Part shown: positions 25,557 through 32,220 of the stretch, in pieces
How positions within the stretch are numbered: the first letter of the stretch is position 1
Layout of the letters: every line of letters begins with the position of its first letter
Source: a bacterium
Lineage (GTDB): Bacteria; Verrucomicrobiota; Verrucomicrobiia; Limisphaerales; RI-55
Assembly (NCBI GenBank): GCA_016124235.1
Contig: WGOC01000002.1
Location: 186,001 to 250,000 of the forward strand
Direction of reading: 5' to 3'
Length of the DNA: 64,000 nt
Made by a program: the position numbers and the translations under genes
Notes under the pieces: model-generated
What the model was told of the DNA's origin: nothing
Databases searched by the model: none
Seen by the model: the letters and a program-made list of their open reading frames with translations, nothing else

Positions 25557-26357
25557 TTAAACGCCAAGCAAGCTCCGTGCGGCAGCCACTTCGTCGCCGC
25601 TCCCGCGCATCAGCGATTCGCCCACCAGAATCGCTTTGGCACCCGTCGCTTTCAATCGTTCAACGTCCGCCCGGGTGTGAATACCGCTTTCGGCAACCAG
25701 CAATGCATCGGGCTGGGCGGCGAATAATTTTTTGGCCAGCCGCTCGGTCGTACCGAGATCCACGTTGAAGGTCTTAAGATTGCGATTGTTCACGCCGATC
25801 AACGGTGGCCGAATCGCCAGCGCCCGATCCAATTCCTCTTCGTCGTGAACTTCAACCAGGGCTGCAAGTCCGGCGTTGGTCGACAATTCGTGAAACTTTT
25901 TCAAACGTTCGTCATCGAGAATGGCGACGATCAACAGAATGGCGTCTGCGCCCCATTCGATCGCTTCGAGAATCTGCCGCTCGTCAATCATGAAATCCTT
26001 GCGCAGCAGCGGCAGTTTCACGGCGGCGCGGATTTGTTTGAGATAGTCCAACGAACCTTGAAAGAACTGTTCATCCGTCAGTACGGAAATGCACGCCGCA
26101 CCGGCCAGTTCGTAGCGACGCGCAATCGTTACCGGATCGAAGTCCGACCGAATCAAGCCGGCGGAGGGCGACGCCTTCTTTACTTCGGCGATCAGCGCCA
26201 CATCGCCTCGCGGCGGCGATTTGAGCGCCGCAAGAAAATCGCGCGATTCGTTGCGTTCGAGCACCGCGTCGTGCAAGTCGCCGGCGGCCAACGTTCGTGC
26301 CGGCAAGGCGTCCACTTCACGTTTCTTCTGTTCGACGATCTTTTCGAGAATGGTCAT
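25557..26357 (-). CDS. trpC: Indole-3-glycerol phosphate synthase
   Basis: Closes the indole ring in tryptophan biosynthesis, converting CdRP to indole-3-glycerol phosphate in the cytoplasm. 266 residues of (beta/alpha)8 barrel with family motifs ILEKIVEQKKREV at the N-terminus, LIAEVKKASPSAGLI (catalytic Lys), ISVLTDEQFFQGSLDYL, LPLLRKDFMIDERQI, GADAILLIVAIL, ALVEVHDEEEL, IGVNNRNLKTF and LVAESGIHTRADVERL. Single-domain, normal length. No other trp gene is in the window. It sits in a tight minus-strand run prfB - unknown gene - trpC, abutting the unknown gene with no spacer. Confidence 0.96.
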   Translation of the reverse strand: MTILEKIVEQKKREVDALPARTLAAGDLHDAVLERNESRDFLAALKSPPRGDVALIAEVKKASPSAGLIRSDFDPVTIARRYELAGAACISVLTDEQFFQGSLDYLKQIRAAVKLPLLRKDFMIDERQILEAIEWGADAILLIVAILDDERLKKFHELSTNAGLAALVEVHDEEELDRALAIRPPLIGVNNRNLKTFNVDLGTTERLAKKLFAAQPDALLVAESGIHTRADVERLKATGAKAILVGESLMRGSGDEVAAARSLLGV

Positions 26358-26831
26358 TTAAGTGATCCAGAAATCTTGCCCTGGCGATTTGTAAATAGGC
26401 TGCGGGTGTAATTCGCACCATTCAACCACCGCTTTCTTAAGGAACTCAAACGCCGAGGTCGGGTCGTGTTTCGGCAGAATCACTATGTCCTCACCGATCT
26501 TCTTTTGCTCGACGTCTTCGGCTGCCAAACGAATCAATTCCGCCGATTCGTTGATCCGTTGAACTTTCGCCGGATCAAACGCCTCACTATCCGCGAGGTA
26601 AAGTTTTAACATGCGGATGAACTCGCCGTGATAGTCTCCGGGGTCCCAATTCGTATTTCCATTGCGAGAAAATTCATCCTCAAGTCTGCCGAATGCCCTT
26701 ACGATCTCGCCTTGAAGCGTGTCGGCTTCGCCACAAGGCGGAACCAATTTCTTCCACAATTGTACGAACTTTTCCCCGATAGAGGGCTGAGCCGAAGATC
26801 GCTTACCTATCGATTTGAACCACGGAATCAT
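26358..26831 (-). CDS. Uncharacterised protein between prfB and trpC
   Basis: 157 residues, soluble, mainly helical. The C-terminal part (TSAFEFLKKAVVEWCELHPQP) and the centre (YHGEFIRMLKLYLADSEAFD) look like a small helical domain; no signal or membrane segment. It starts 8 bases after the prfB stop and ends directly at the trpC start, so it is almost certainly cotranscribed. Family not recognised. Its own ATG at 26831 is the obvious start. Confidence 0.75.
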   Translation of the reverse strand: MIPWFKSIGKRSSAQPSIGEKFVQLWKKLVPPCGEADTLQGEIVRAFGRLEDEFSRNGNTNWDPGDYHGEFIRMLKLYLADSEAFDPAKVQRINESAELIRLAAEDVEQKKIGEDIVILPKHDPTSAFEFLKKAVVEWCELHPQPIYKSPGQDFWIT

Positions 26832-26839
26832 GAGGGCAG

Positions 26840-27992
26840 TTATTCCTCGTCTTCGTCTTTCGCCCCCTGCACGCGTTTGATCGGTGAGCCGGCCCGCAGC
26901 CAGCCGTTCACGAAACGATCCAGGTCACCATCCATCACGCCCTGCACGTCGCTGGTTTGCACGCCGGTGCGAAGGTCCTTCACCATTTGATACGGTTGAA
27001 AAACGTAACTGCGAATCTGATTACCCCAGCTCACGCTGCCTTTCTCACCGTAAAAGCGTTCCATCTCGCCCTTGGCCTGATCGAGCTTCAACGCGTAAAC
27101 CTTGGAGATCAACATCGCCATCGCGGTGGCCTCGTTTTGCGCCTGACTGCGCTGCGCCTGTGACGCCGCGACCAAACCCGTCGGCAAATGCGTCAGGCGA
27201 ACGGCGGTTTCCACCTTGTTCACGTTCTGACCGCCCTTGCCGCCGGAGCGAAAGGTGTCGCGCTGAATTTCGCTTTTTGGAATGACGATGTCGCTCTCGC
27301 TCAAATCACTGATTTCCGCGATGACATCGACGCTCGCGAAACTCGTGTGCCGGCGTTTGTTCGCGTCGAAGGGCGAAATGCGCACCAACCGGTGAACACC
27401 ACGTTCGGCTTTGGCGAAACCGTAGGCGTTTTGACCTTCAACGCGAAACGTGACGCTCTTGAGCCCGGCGCCGTCACCCGGCAACGCGTCGATGGCCTCC
27501 CATTTCCAGCCGCGACTGTCGAACCAGCGGTTGTACATCCGGGACAGCATCTCAGCCCAGTCCTGCGCTTCGGTGCCGCCGGCGCCGGCGTTGATGCTGA
27601 AAATCGCGTTGCGATGATCGTGCGGACCGGTGAGGTAAACCTGCAACTCGTGGGCATCAAGTTCCCTCTGCGTCGACACGATATCGCGCTGCACATCCTT
27701 GAGCACGGCGGCCTGACCGGCTTCCGGTTCGGCCTCGCCCAATTCGATCATCACCTTGAGATCATCGATGCGTTTGCCCGCTTCGTTCAATGGCTCGATC
27801 TTGCGGCGGATCGTGCCCGCCTCATCGACCACCTTTTGGGCCGTGGTTTGATTGTCCCAGAAAGTCGGATCACTCATCCGGGATTCGAGCTCGCTCAGGC
27901 GTCGCTCCAAGCCCGGGACGTCAAAGAAACCTCCGCAATTGGGTACGTTTCGCGTCGAGACTGGCCAGTTGTTCTTTGACTTCGTCGAACAT
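26840..27992 (-). CDS. prfB: Peptide chain release factor 2, with programmed +1 frameshift
   Basis: RF2 reads UAA and UGA stop codons and triggers peptide release on the ribosome. The gene is in two frames: ATG 27992 opens a 23-codon reading frame (MFDEVKEQLASLDAKRTQLRRFL) that meets TGA at 27923-27921. A +1 shift at CTT-T-GAC continues as DVPGLERRLSELE to 26840, giving about 383 residues, the normal size. The SPF codon-recognition tripeptide (about 206-208) and the GGQ catalytic loop (SGGKGGQNVNKVE, GGQ at about 253-255) are intact. A single-frame reading extending upstream to 28162 has a meaningless N-terminus and should be ignored. First gene of a run with an unknown gene and trpC. Confidence 0.96.
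27920..27936 (-). promoter_or_regulatory. prfB programmed frameshift site
   Basis: On the minus strand GCGGAGG TTT CTT TGA C. A Shine-Dalgarno-like GGAGG lies three bases before the CTT codon, followed by an in-frame TGA and C. This is the classic autoregulatory element of prfB: low RF2 slows decoding of UGA and favours the +1 shift. In E. coli the sequence is AGGGGG TAT CTT TGA C, so spacing and slippery codon are conserved. Confidence 0.95.
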
Positions 27993-28133
27993 AAGGGGCG
28001 GAGGTTAGGAAACGATCCCGGATGAGGGAAGCGGGAATTGCCCAAAACCGGAAAAGAGGACGCCAAACAACGCTTTCCCCCGGCGGAACCCTTGGCTATA
28101 ACCGGCGGCCCGGTTGCGAAACCGGAACTGAAC

Positions 28134-28159
28134 TTTACGCGAATTTCGCCAATTGGCGC
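28134..28159. repeat. 26-bp inverted repeat, left of GxxExxY gene
   Basis: Starts TTTACGCGAATTTCGC. Its reverse complement occurs at 28666-28691 with one mismatch, so the two copies face each other around the GxxExxY gene. A further copy is at 12488-12513. Confidence 0.85.
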
Positions 28160-28179
28160 CAATTGAAGACAAATTGAAA

Positions 28180-28593
28180 ATGAGCGAGCTGCTTTATAAA
28201 GATGAAGTATTTCAGCTCGTTGGTCATTGCATGGAAGTTCACCGGGAACTGGGCAAGGGGCAGGACGAAATCATCTACAAGGATGCGCTGGTCGTCGAAC
28301 TTGAGCGGGCAGCCATTCCGTTCACGCGCGAGAAACTATTCGAAGTAACTTACAAAGGCGTGGTCCTGCCGCATTCATTCCGGGCCGACTTTGTCATCTG
28401 GGACAAGATCCTGTTTGAAGCCAAGGCGTGTGAACGTCTGACCGATGCACATCTAAAACAGGTCCTAAACTACCTCGCCGTTTCAAAACTGCAGCTCGGA
28501 CTCCTCGTGAATTTTGGAGCAAGTTCGCTCGAATGGAAACGCGTTGTCTTGAGCAAACCCGATCGCCAACCGCCAAAAGACTTCAGGTTATGA
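28180..28593 (+). CDS. GxxExxY family protein
   Basis: 137 residues from ATG 28180. The eponymous motif is GQDEIIY in ELGKGQDEIIYKDALVVEL (about residues 25-43). Family landmarks continue with the strands LPHSFRADFVIW and ILFEAKACERL (ExK), then LKQVLNYLAVSKLQLGLLVNFG. The D...ExK arrangement suggests a PD-(D/E)XK nuclease-like fold, which is what is usually proposed for the family, but no activity is proven to my knowledge. These genes are often scattered in environmental bacteria. Here it lies between inverted copies of a 26-bp repeat. Confidence 0.88.
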   Translation: MSELLYKDEVFQLVGHCMEVHRELGKGQDEIIYKDALVVELERAAIPFTREKLFEVTYKGVVLPHSFRADFVIWDKILFEAKACERLTDAHLKQVLNYLAVSKLQLGLLVNFGASSLEWKRVVLSKPDRQPPKDFRL

Positions 28594-28603
28594 CGAAAGA
28601 CAC

Positions 28604-28636
28604 TTTGACGCGAATTGCGCCAATTTTCACGAATTC
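28604..28636. repeat. Degenerate copy of the AT-rich dispersed repeat
   Basis: Begins TTTGACGCGAATTGCGCC and ends CACGAATTC. Read on the opposite strand it matches the layout of the 12476-12513 region. Together with 28666-28691 it makes an imperfect palindrome of about 88 bases just after the GxxExxY gene. Confidence 0.6.
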
Positions 28637-28665
28637 AAAAACAAAATTGGATCTCCAAATAATTC

Positions 28666-28691
28666 GCGCCAATTAGCGAAATTCGCGTAAA
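28666..28691. repeat. 26-bp inverted repeat, right of GxxExxY gene
   Basis: Starts GCGCCAATTAGCG and ends AAATTCGCGTAAA; 25 of 26 bases match the reverse complement of 28134-28159. It ends 16 bases before the valS start codon, so it could also touch valS expression. Confidence 0.85.
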
Positions 28692-28707
28692 ACTGTTCTC
28701 CTTTTCC

Positions 28708-31700
28708 ATGTCCGACATTTCAAAAACCTACGAGCCACAGACCGTCGAGCCCAAGTGGTATGAATTCTGGGACAGGAACGGCTGCTTCACGGCGGATCCC
28801 GCCCGCGTCAGCGCAAAGCGTCCCGCGTATTCCATCGTCATTCCGCCGCCGAACGTCACCGGCGTGCTCACGCTCGGCCACGTCCTCAACAACACCATTC
28901 AGGACATCCTCGCGCGGAAGGCCCGGATGGACGGCAAGGAAGTCCTGTGGCTGCCGGGTACTGATCACGCCGGCATCGCCACACAAAACGTCGTCGAAAA
29001 AACGCTGAAGAAAGAGGGCACGATCAAGCACCGCAACGATCTCGGCCGCGAGGCGCTCGTCGCGAAGATCTGGGAGTGGAAGGAAAAATACGGCGGCATC
29101 ATTCTCAAGCAGCTCCGGGCGCTCGGCGCTTCCTGCGACTGGACCCGCGCGCGGTTCACGATGGACCCGGAATACTCCAAGTGCGTCCAGAAGGTCTTCG
29201 TGGATCTTTACAAAAAGGGCCTGATCTATCGCGGCAAACGCATGGTCAATTGGTGCCCCGCGTCGCTCACCGCGTTGTCCGACGAGGAAGTGACGATGAA
29301 GGAACAAAAAGGTTTTCTTTATTATTTCCGCGTGCAAGTAGTGGAAAAAGACGGAACGCCCGTCCCGGGGAGCGCACGCGTCTCGCGTGCAGATTCCGGT
29401 GTCGCGCCGGAATCACCGTCCTCAAATTCGAATTTAGAACACAAAGTATCGGGCGCGACGCCCGACACAGCACGCGAGACGCGTGCGCTCCCCGAGACTG
29501 AGGCCAAGCCACCCTTCGGTCCCGAAACCGATGAGCAAGGCGATTTGTGGCTGACGATCGCCACCACGCGACCGGAAACCATCCCGGGCGATACGGCCGT
29601 GGCGGTGAATCCAAAGGACCCGCGTTATTCGGATCTAATTGGCAAATGCGTTCGCCGCCCGTTGCCGGTTGAGAATCAGGCGCTCCTGCCGATCATCGGT
29701 GACGAGCACATCGACATTTCATTCGGCACCGGCGTGTTGAAAGTCACACCCGCGCACGACAAGGCCGACTTTGAAATCGGCCAGCGTCACAATCTGGAAG
29801 TGATCGAAGTGATCAATGCCGACGGCACAATGAACGATCTCGCCGGCAAGGATTTGACCGGACTGGATCGTTTCAAAGCGCGTAAGGCGGCGGCCGAGAA
29901 ACTGACCGAGATCGGCTCGATGCTGAAAGAAGAGCCTTACACGAATAACGTTGGGTTCAGCGAACGCGCCGATGTACCGATCGAGCCGCGGCTCAGCGAG
30001 CAATGGTTTTTGAAATATCCGAGTGTCGAAAGCTCCCGCGATTGCGTGGAACAGGCATCGGACCATGACAGCTTGCTGGCTTCTGATGCGCGGGTTTCCG
30101 CGGAATCACTTGCGAGCTCCGGTGACGCGCCTTTGCCGGGAGGTCCCGTTGCCCGCCGCGACGCCAGCATCACCAGCAATGGCACGATCGAGGAGAAGAT
30201 GCATTTTCATCCCGAGCGCTGGGCCAAGGTGTATGACCACTGGATGGGCGGCATTCAGGACTGGTGCATCAGCCGCCAGCTCTGGTGGGGGCACCGGATA
30301 CCCGTGTGGACGAAGAAGCTAACCGAAACGGAGCTAAAACAACTTCAACGAAACTGCATTTCTCTTCGAGTCGACGACAGCGATGAGCAGTGTGGCTTCA
30401 CTGTTTCATTCAGTGGATGCTCTGGTCACGAGTCGTTCGTTGGTGATGTCATCGAAGACGATCCGGGCGGCGCTTATTTGGTTTGCGCTTCCGCTGAGTC
30501 ACCCCAAGAGATCGCGATTCTGGAGTCGACAGGTTGGAATCAAGACCCCGATGTGCTCGACACGTGGTTCAGTTCCTGGCTCTGGCCGTTCGCCACAATG
30601 GGCTGGACCAGCGACAAAAAAGCTGATGCCGGCAACGCCACGTTGAAGGCTTTTTATCCGACCACCGATCTCGTCACCGGGCCGGACATCATCTTCTTCT
30701 GGGTCGCGCGCATGATCATGGCGGGCTACGAATACATGGGCGATCTGCCGTTCCGGAACGTCTATTTCACCGGCATCATCCGCGACAAACAGGGCCGTAA
30801 GATGTCGAAGTCGCTCGGCAATTCACCCGACCCGCTCGATCTCATCAACAAATATGGCGCCGACGCCCTGCGCTTCGGCGTGATGCGTTCCGCGCCGCTC
30901 GGGCAGGACGTGCTCTTCGACGAGAAGAACATCGAGCTCGGTCGCAACTTCTGCACGAAACTCTGGAACGCCTGCCGTTTCCGGCAAATGGTCGGACAGA
31001 GTGCCGCCGGCAGCCTGCCGGCGGAATCGGGATCGAATCGGAGCAATCAGGACTGCCAGCAGGCTGCTGGCAGCACAATGGAGTTCGAGGGCGAACTGGA
31101 TCCGGTCGTCTTGAACACCGACGACAAATGGATTCTCCTCCGGTTGAACGTCGCGATTCAGGAGGTCACACAAGCGTTCGCGGAATATCGTTTCACCGAC
31201 GCCACCGCCACTCTCTACCGCTTCTTCTGGAACGAGTATTGTGACTGGTATCTGGAGACAACCAAGGCGGTGTTGATGGGGAGCACACGCGTCTCGCGTG
31301 TCGATTCCGGCGACTCGCCGGAATCTTTGTCCTCTGACGAATCCGAGGGAAGTCCGGTTGGCGAGACGCCAACCGGTGCAGCCGGGACGGCCGCGCTCCC
31401 CACCGACTACGAAATTCGTTGCCGGCGTTCCACGCTCGCGGTGATGGATTTCGTCATCGGCAACACCTTGCGGCTGTTTCATCCGTTTCTGCCGTTCATC
31501 ACGGAGGAACTCTGGCAGGGCATGGGATTCAATGGCGATTTGCCCAAAGGTCAGGGCGGCGACACGATCATGTTCGCGCACTGGCCCAAACCGTTTGACG
31601 GCGACTTCCGCGACCACTACGGCCTCGACGATTGCTACCTTCAGTTCGCCGAAAACAAATACGAGACCGTGCGTTGCGGTCGCAATTTACGCAGCCAGTT

Positions 31701-32097
31701 CAACATCCAGTCGAACCGCAAGGTGAACTTCATACTCAAGGCCGCCGAGGAATTGATTCCACACGACGTGGCGGTGCTGAAGTTGTTGCTCAACGCGGAA
31801 ACGTTGACGGTCGATCGCGATTACGTCACCGCGAAAGGCGTGCCCATGATCCCGACGCCGCTCGGCGAACTTTACCTCCCGTTGGCGGGATTGATCGACG
31901 TCGAAGCCGAAAAAGCGCGCCTCGCAAAGGAACTGGAAAAGACGCTCGCCGAAATCGAGAAGGTGAAGGTCAAACTGGCGAACCCGAACTTCACGCAAAA
32001 GGTTCCGCCGGAAGTCCTGCGCGAACACGAAGAACGCCTCGTCAACTGGCAGCAGCGCGAACAACAAATACGCAACGCACTGGATGTGCTCGGCTGA
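28708..32097 (+). CDS. valS: Valyl-tRNA synthetase with palindrome-derived insertions
   Basis: Charges tRNA-Val; cytoplasmic class I synthetase. 1129 residues, clearly longer than the usual 880-950. Seen: signature region PPPNVTGVLTLGHVLN (46-61), in which the HIGH motif reads T-L-G-H (Thr55); editing (CP1) domain with ATTRPETIPGDTAVAVNP; WCISRQLWWGHRIPVW; DPDVLDTWFSSWLWPF near 613; RKMSKSLGN with KMSKS at 698-702; anticodon-binding domain; C-terminal coiled-coil arm (EAEKARLAKELEKTLAEIEKVK). The extra length comes largely from low-complexity segments at about 220-262, 455-491, 764-790 and 857-898, which coincide with palindromic DNA elements. The frame is unbroken and the core motifs intact, so it is probably functional. 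The 5' spacer holds an AT-rich repeat rather than a T-box. Confidence 0.96.
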   Translation: MSDISKTYEPQTVEPKWYEFWDRNGCFTADPARVSAKRPAYSIVIPPPNVTGVLTLGHVLNNTIQDILARKARMDGKEVLWLPGTDHAGIATQNVVEKTLKKEGTIKHRNDLGREALVAKIWEWKEKYGGIILKQLRALGASCDWTRARFTMDPEYSKCVQKVFVDLYKKGLIYRGKRMVNWCPASLTALSDEEVTMKEQKGFLYYFRVQVVEKDGTPVPGSARVSRADSGVAPESPSSNSNLEHKVSGATPDTARETRALPETEAKPPFGPETDEQGDLWLTIATTRPETIPGDTAVAVNPKDPRYSDLIGKCVRRPLPVENQALLPIIGDEHIDISFGTGVLKVTPAHDKADFEIGQRHNLEVIEVINADGTMNDLAGKDLTGLDRFKARKAAAEKLTEIGSMLKEEPYTNNVGFSERADVPIEPRLSEQWFLKYPSVESSRDCVEQASDHDSLLASDARVSAESLASSGDAPLPGGPVARRDASITSNGTIEEKMHFHPERWAKVYDHWMGGIQDWCISRQLWWGHRIPVWTKKLTETELKQLQRNCISLRVDDSDEQCGFTVSFSGCSGHESFVGDVIEDDPGGAYLVCASAESPQEIAILESTGWNQDPDVLDTWFSSWLWPFATMGWTSDKKADAGNATLKAFYPTTDLVTGPDIIFFWVARMIMAGYEYMGDLPFRNVYFTGIIRDKQGRKMSKSLGNSPDPLDLINKYGADALRFGVMRSAPLGQDVLFDEKNIELGRNFCTKLWNACRFRQMVGQSAAGSLPAESGSNRSNQDCQQAAGSTMEFEGELDPVVLNTDDKWILLRLNVAIQEVTQAFAEYRFTDATATLYRFFWNEYCDWYLETTKAVLMGSTRVSRVDSGDSPESLSSDESEGSPVGETPTGAAGTAALPTDYEIRCRRSTLAVMDFVIGNTLRLFHPFLPFITEELWQGMGFNGDLPKGQGGDTIMFAHWPKPFDGDFRDHYGLDDCYLQFAENKYETVRCGRNLRSQFNIQSNRKVNFILKAAEELIPHDVAVLKLLLNAETLTVDRDYVTAKGVPMIPTPLGELYLPLAGLIDVEAEKARLAKELEKTLAEIEKVKVKLANPNFTQKVPPEVLREHEERLVNWQQREQQIRNALDVLG
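29366..29494. repeat. Compound palindrome A inside valS
   Basis: Perfect 25-bp outer arms (29366-29390 and 29470-29494) with core CACGCGTCTCGCGTG on the left. Inside are ATTCCGG / CCGGAAT and TCGGGC / GCCCGA hairpins. Read in the valS frame it gives the peptide GSARVSRADSG...VSGATPDTARETRALP, placed just before the editing-domain TTRPETI motif. Confidence 0.93.
30073..30179. repeat. Probable degenerate palindrome inside valS
   Basis: TTGCTGG-cttc-TGATGC (30073-30089) pairs with GCATCACCAGCAA (30167-30179) apart from a 4-base insertion. The sequence between gives a low-complexity peptide (DARVSAESLASSGDAPLPGG) not expected in ValRS, between the LSEQWFLKYPSVE and EEKMHFHPERW segments. More decayed than the others. 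Confidence 0.5.
31001..31077. repeat. Palindromic element C inside valS (two hairpins)
   Basis: CCGCCGGCA / TGCCGGCGG (31004-31024) and CTGCCAGCA / TGCTGGCAG (31053-31073), each a perfect 9-bp stem with a 3-base loop. The outermost bases GTGCCGCC and GGCAGCAC also pair with one mismatch. Translated in frame as SAAGSLPAESGS...QQAAGST. Confidence 0.88.
31278..31401. repeat. Compound palindrome B inside valS
   Basis: Left end shares GGGGAGC and CACGCGTCTCGCGTG with element A. The right end ...CCGCGCTCCCC pairs only partly with it. Two perfect 10-bp hairpins lie inside: 31304-31324 (ATTCCGGCGA, 1-base loop) and 31354-31376 (CCGGTTGGCG, 3-base loop). Translated in the same frame as element A (STRVSRVDSG...). 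Confidence 0.9.
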
Positions 32098-32220
32098 TAA
32101 GTCAGTTTGACACGAGTGACTTTGCTTCAATGAAACCTGGAGTGACGGGGCTTCGTCGCCTGCCGCCGACACAGCAGCGCCCTACCGTTCCATGGCCGCC
32201 CACTTCATTTTATCGTTCGC

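Noticed and set aside
27993..28162. N-terminal extension of RF2 in a single frame
   Set aside because: The sequence there is unlike any RF2 and would bypass the conserved frameshift; the true N-terminus is in the other frame from 27992.
28594..28707. T-box or other leader upstream of valS
   Set aside because: The spacer consists of AT-rich repeats; no T-box sequence or antiterminator could be recognised.
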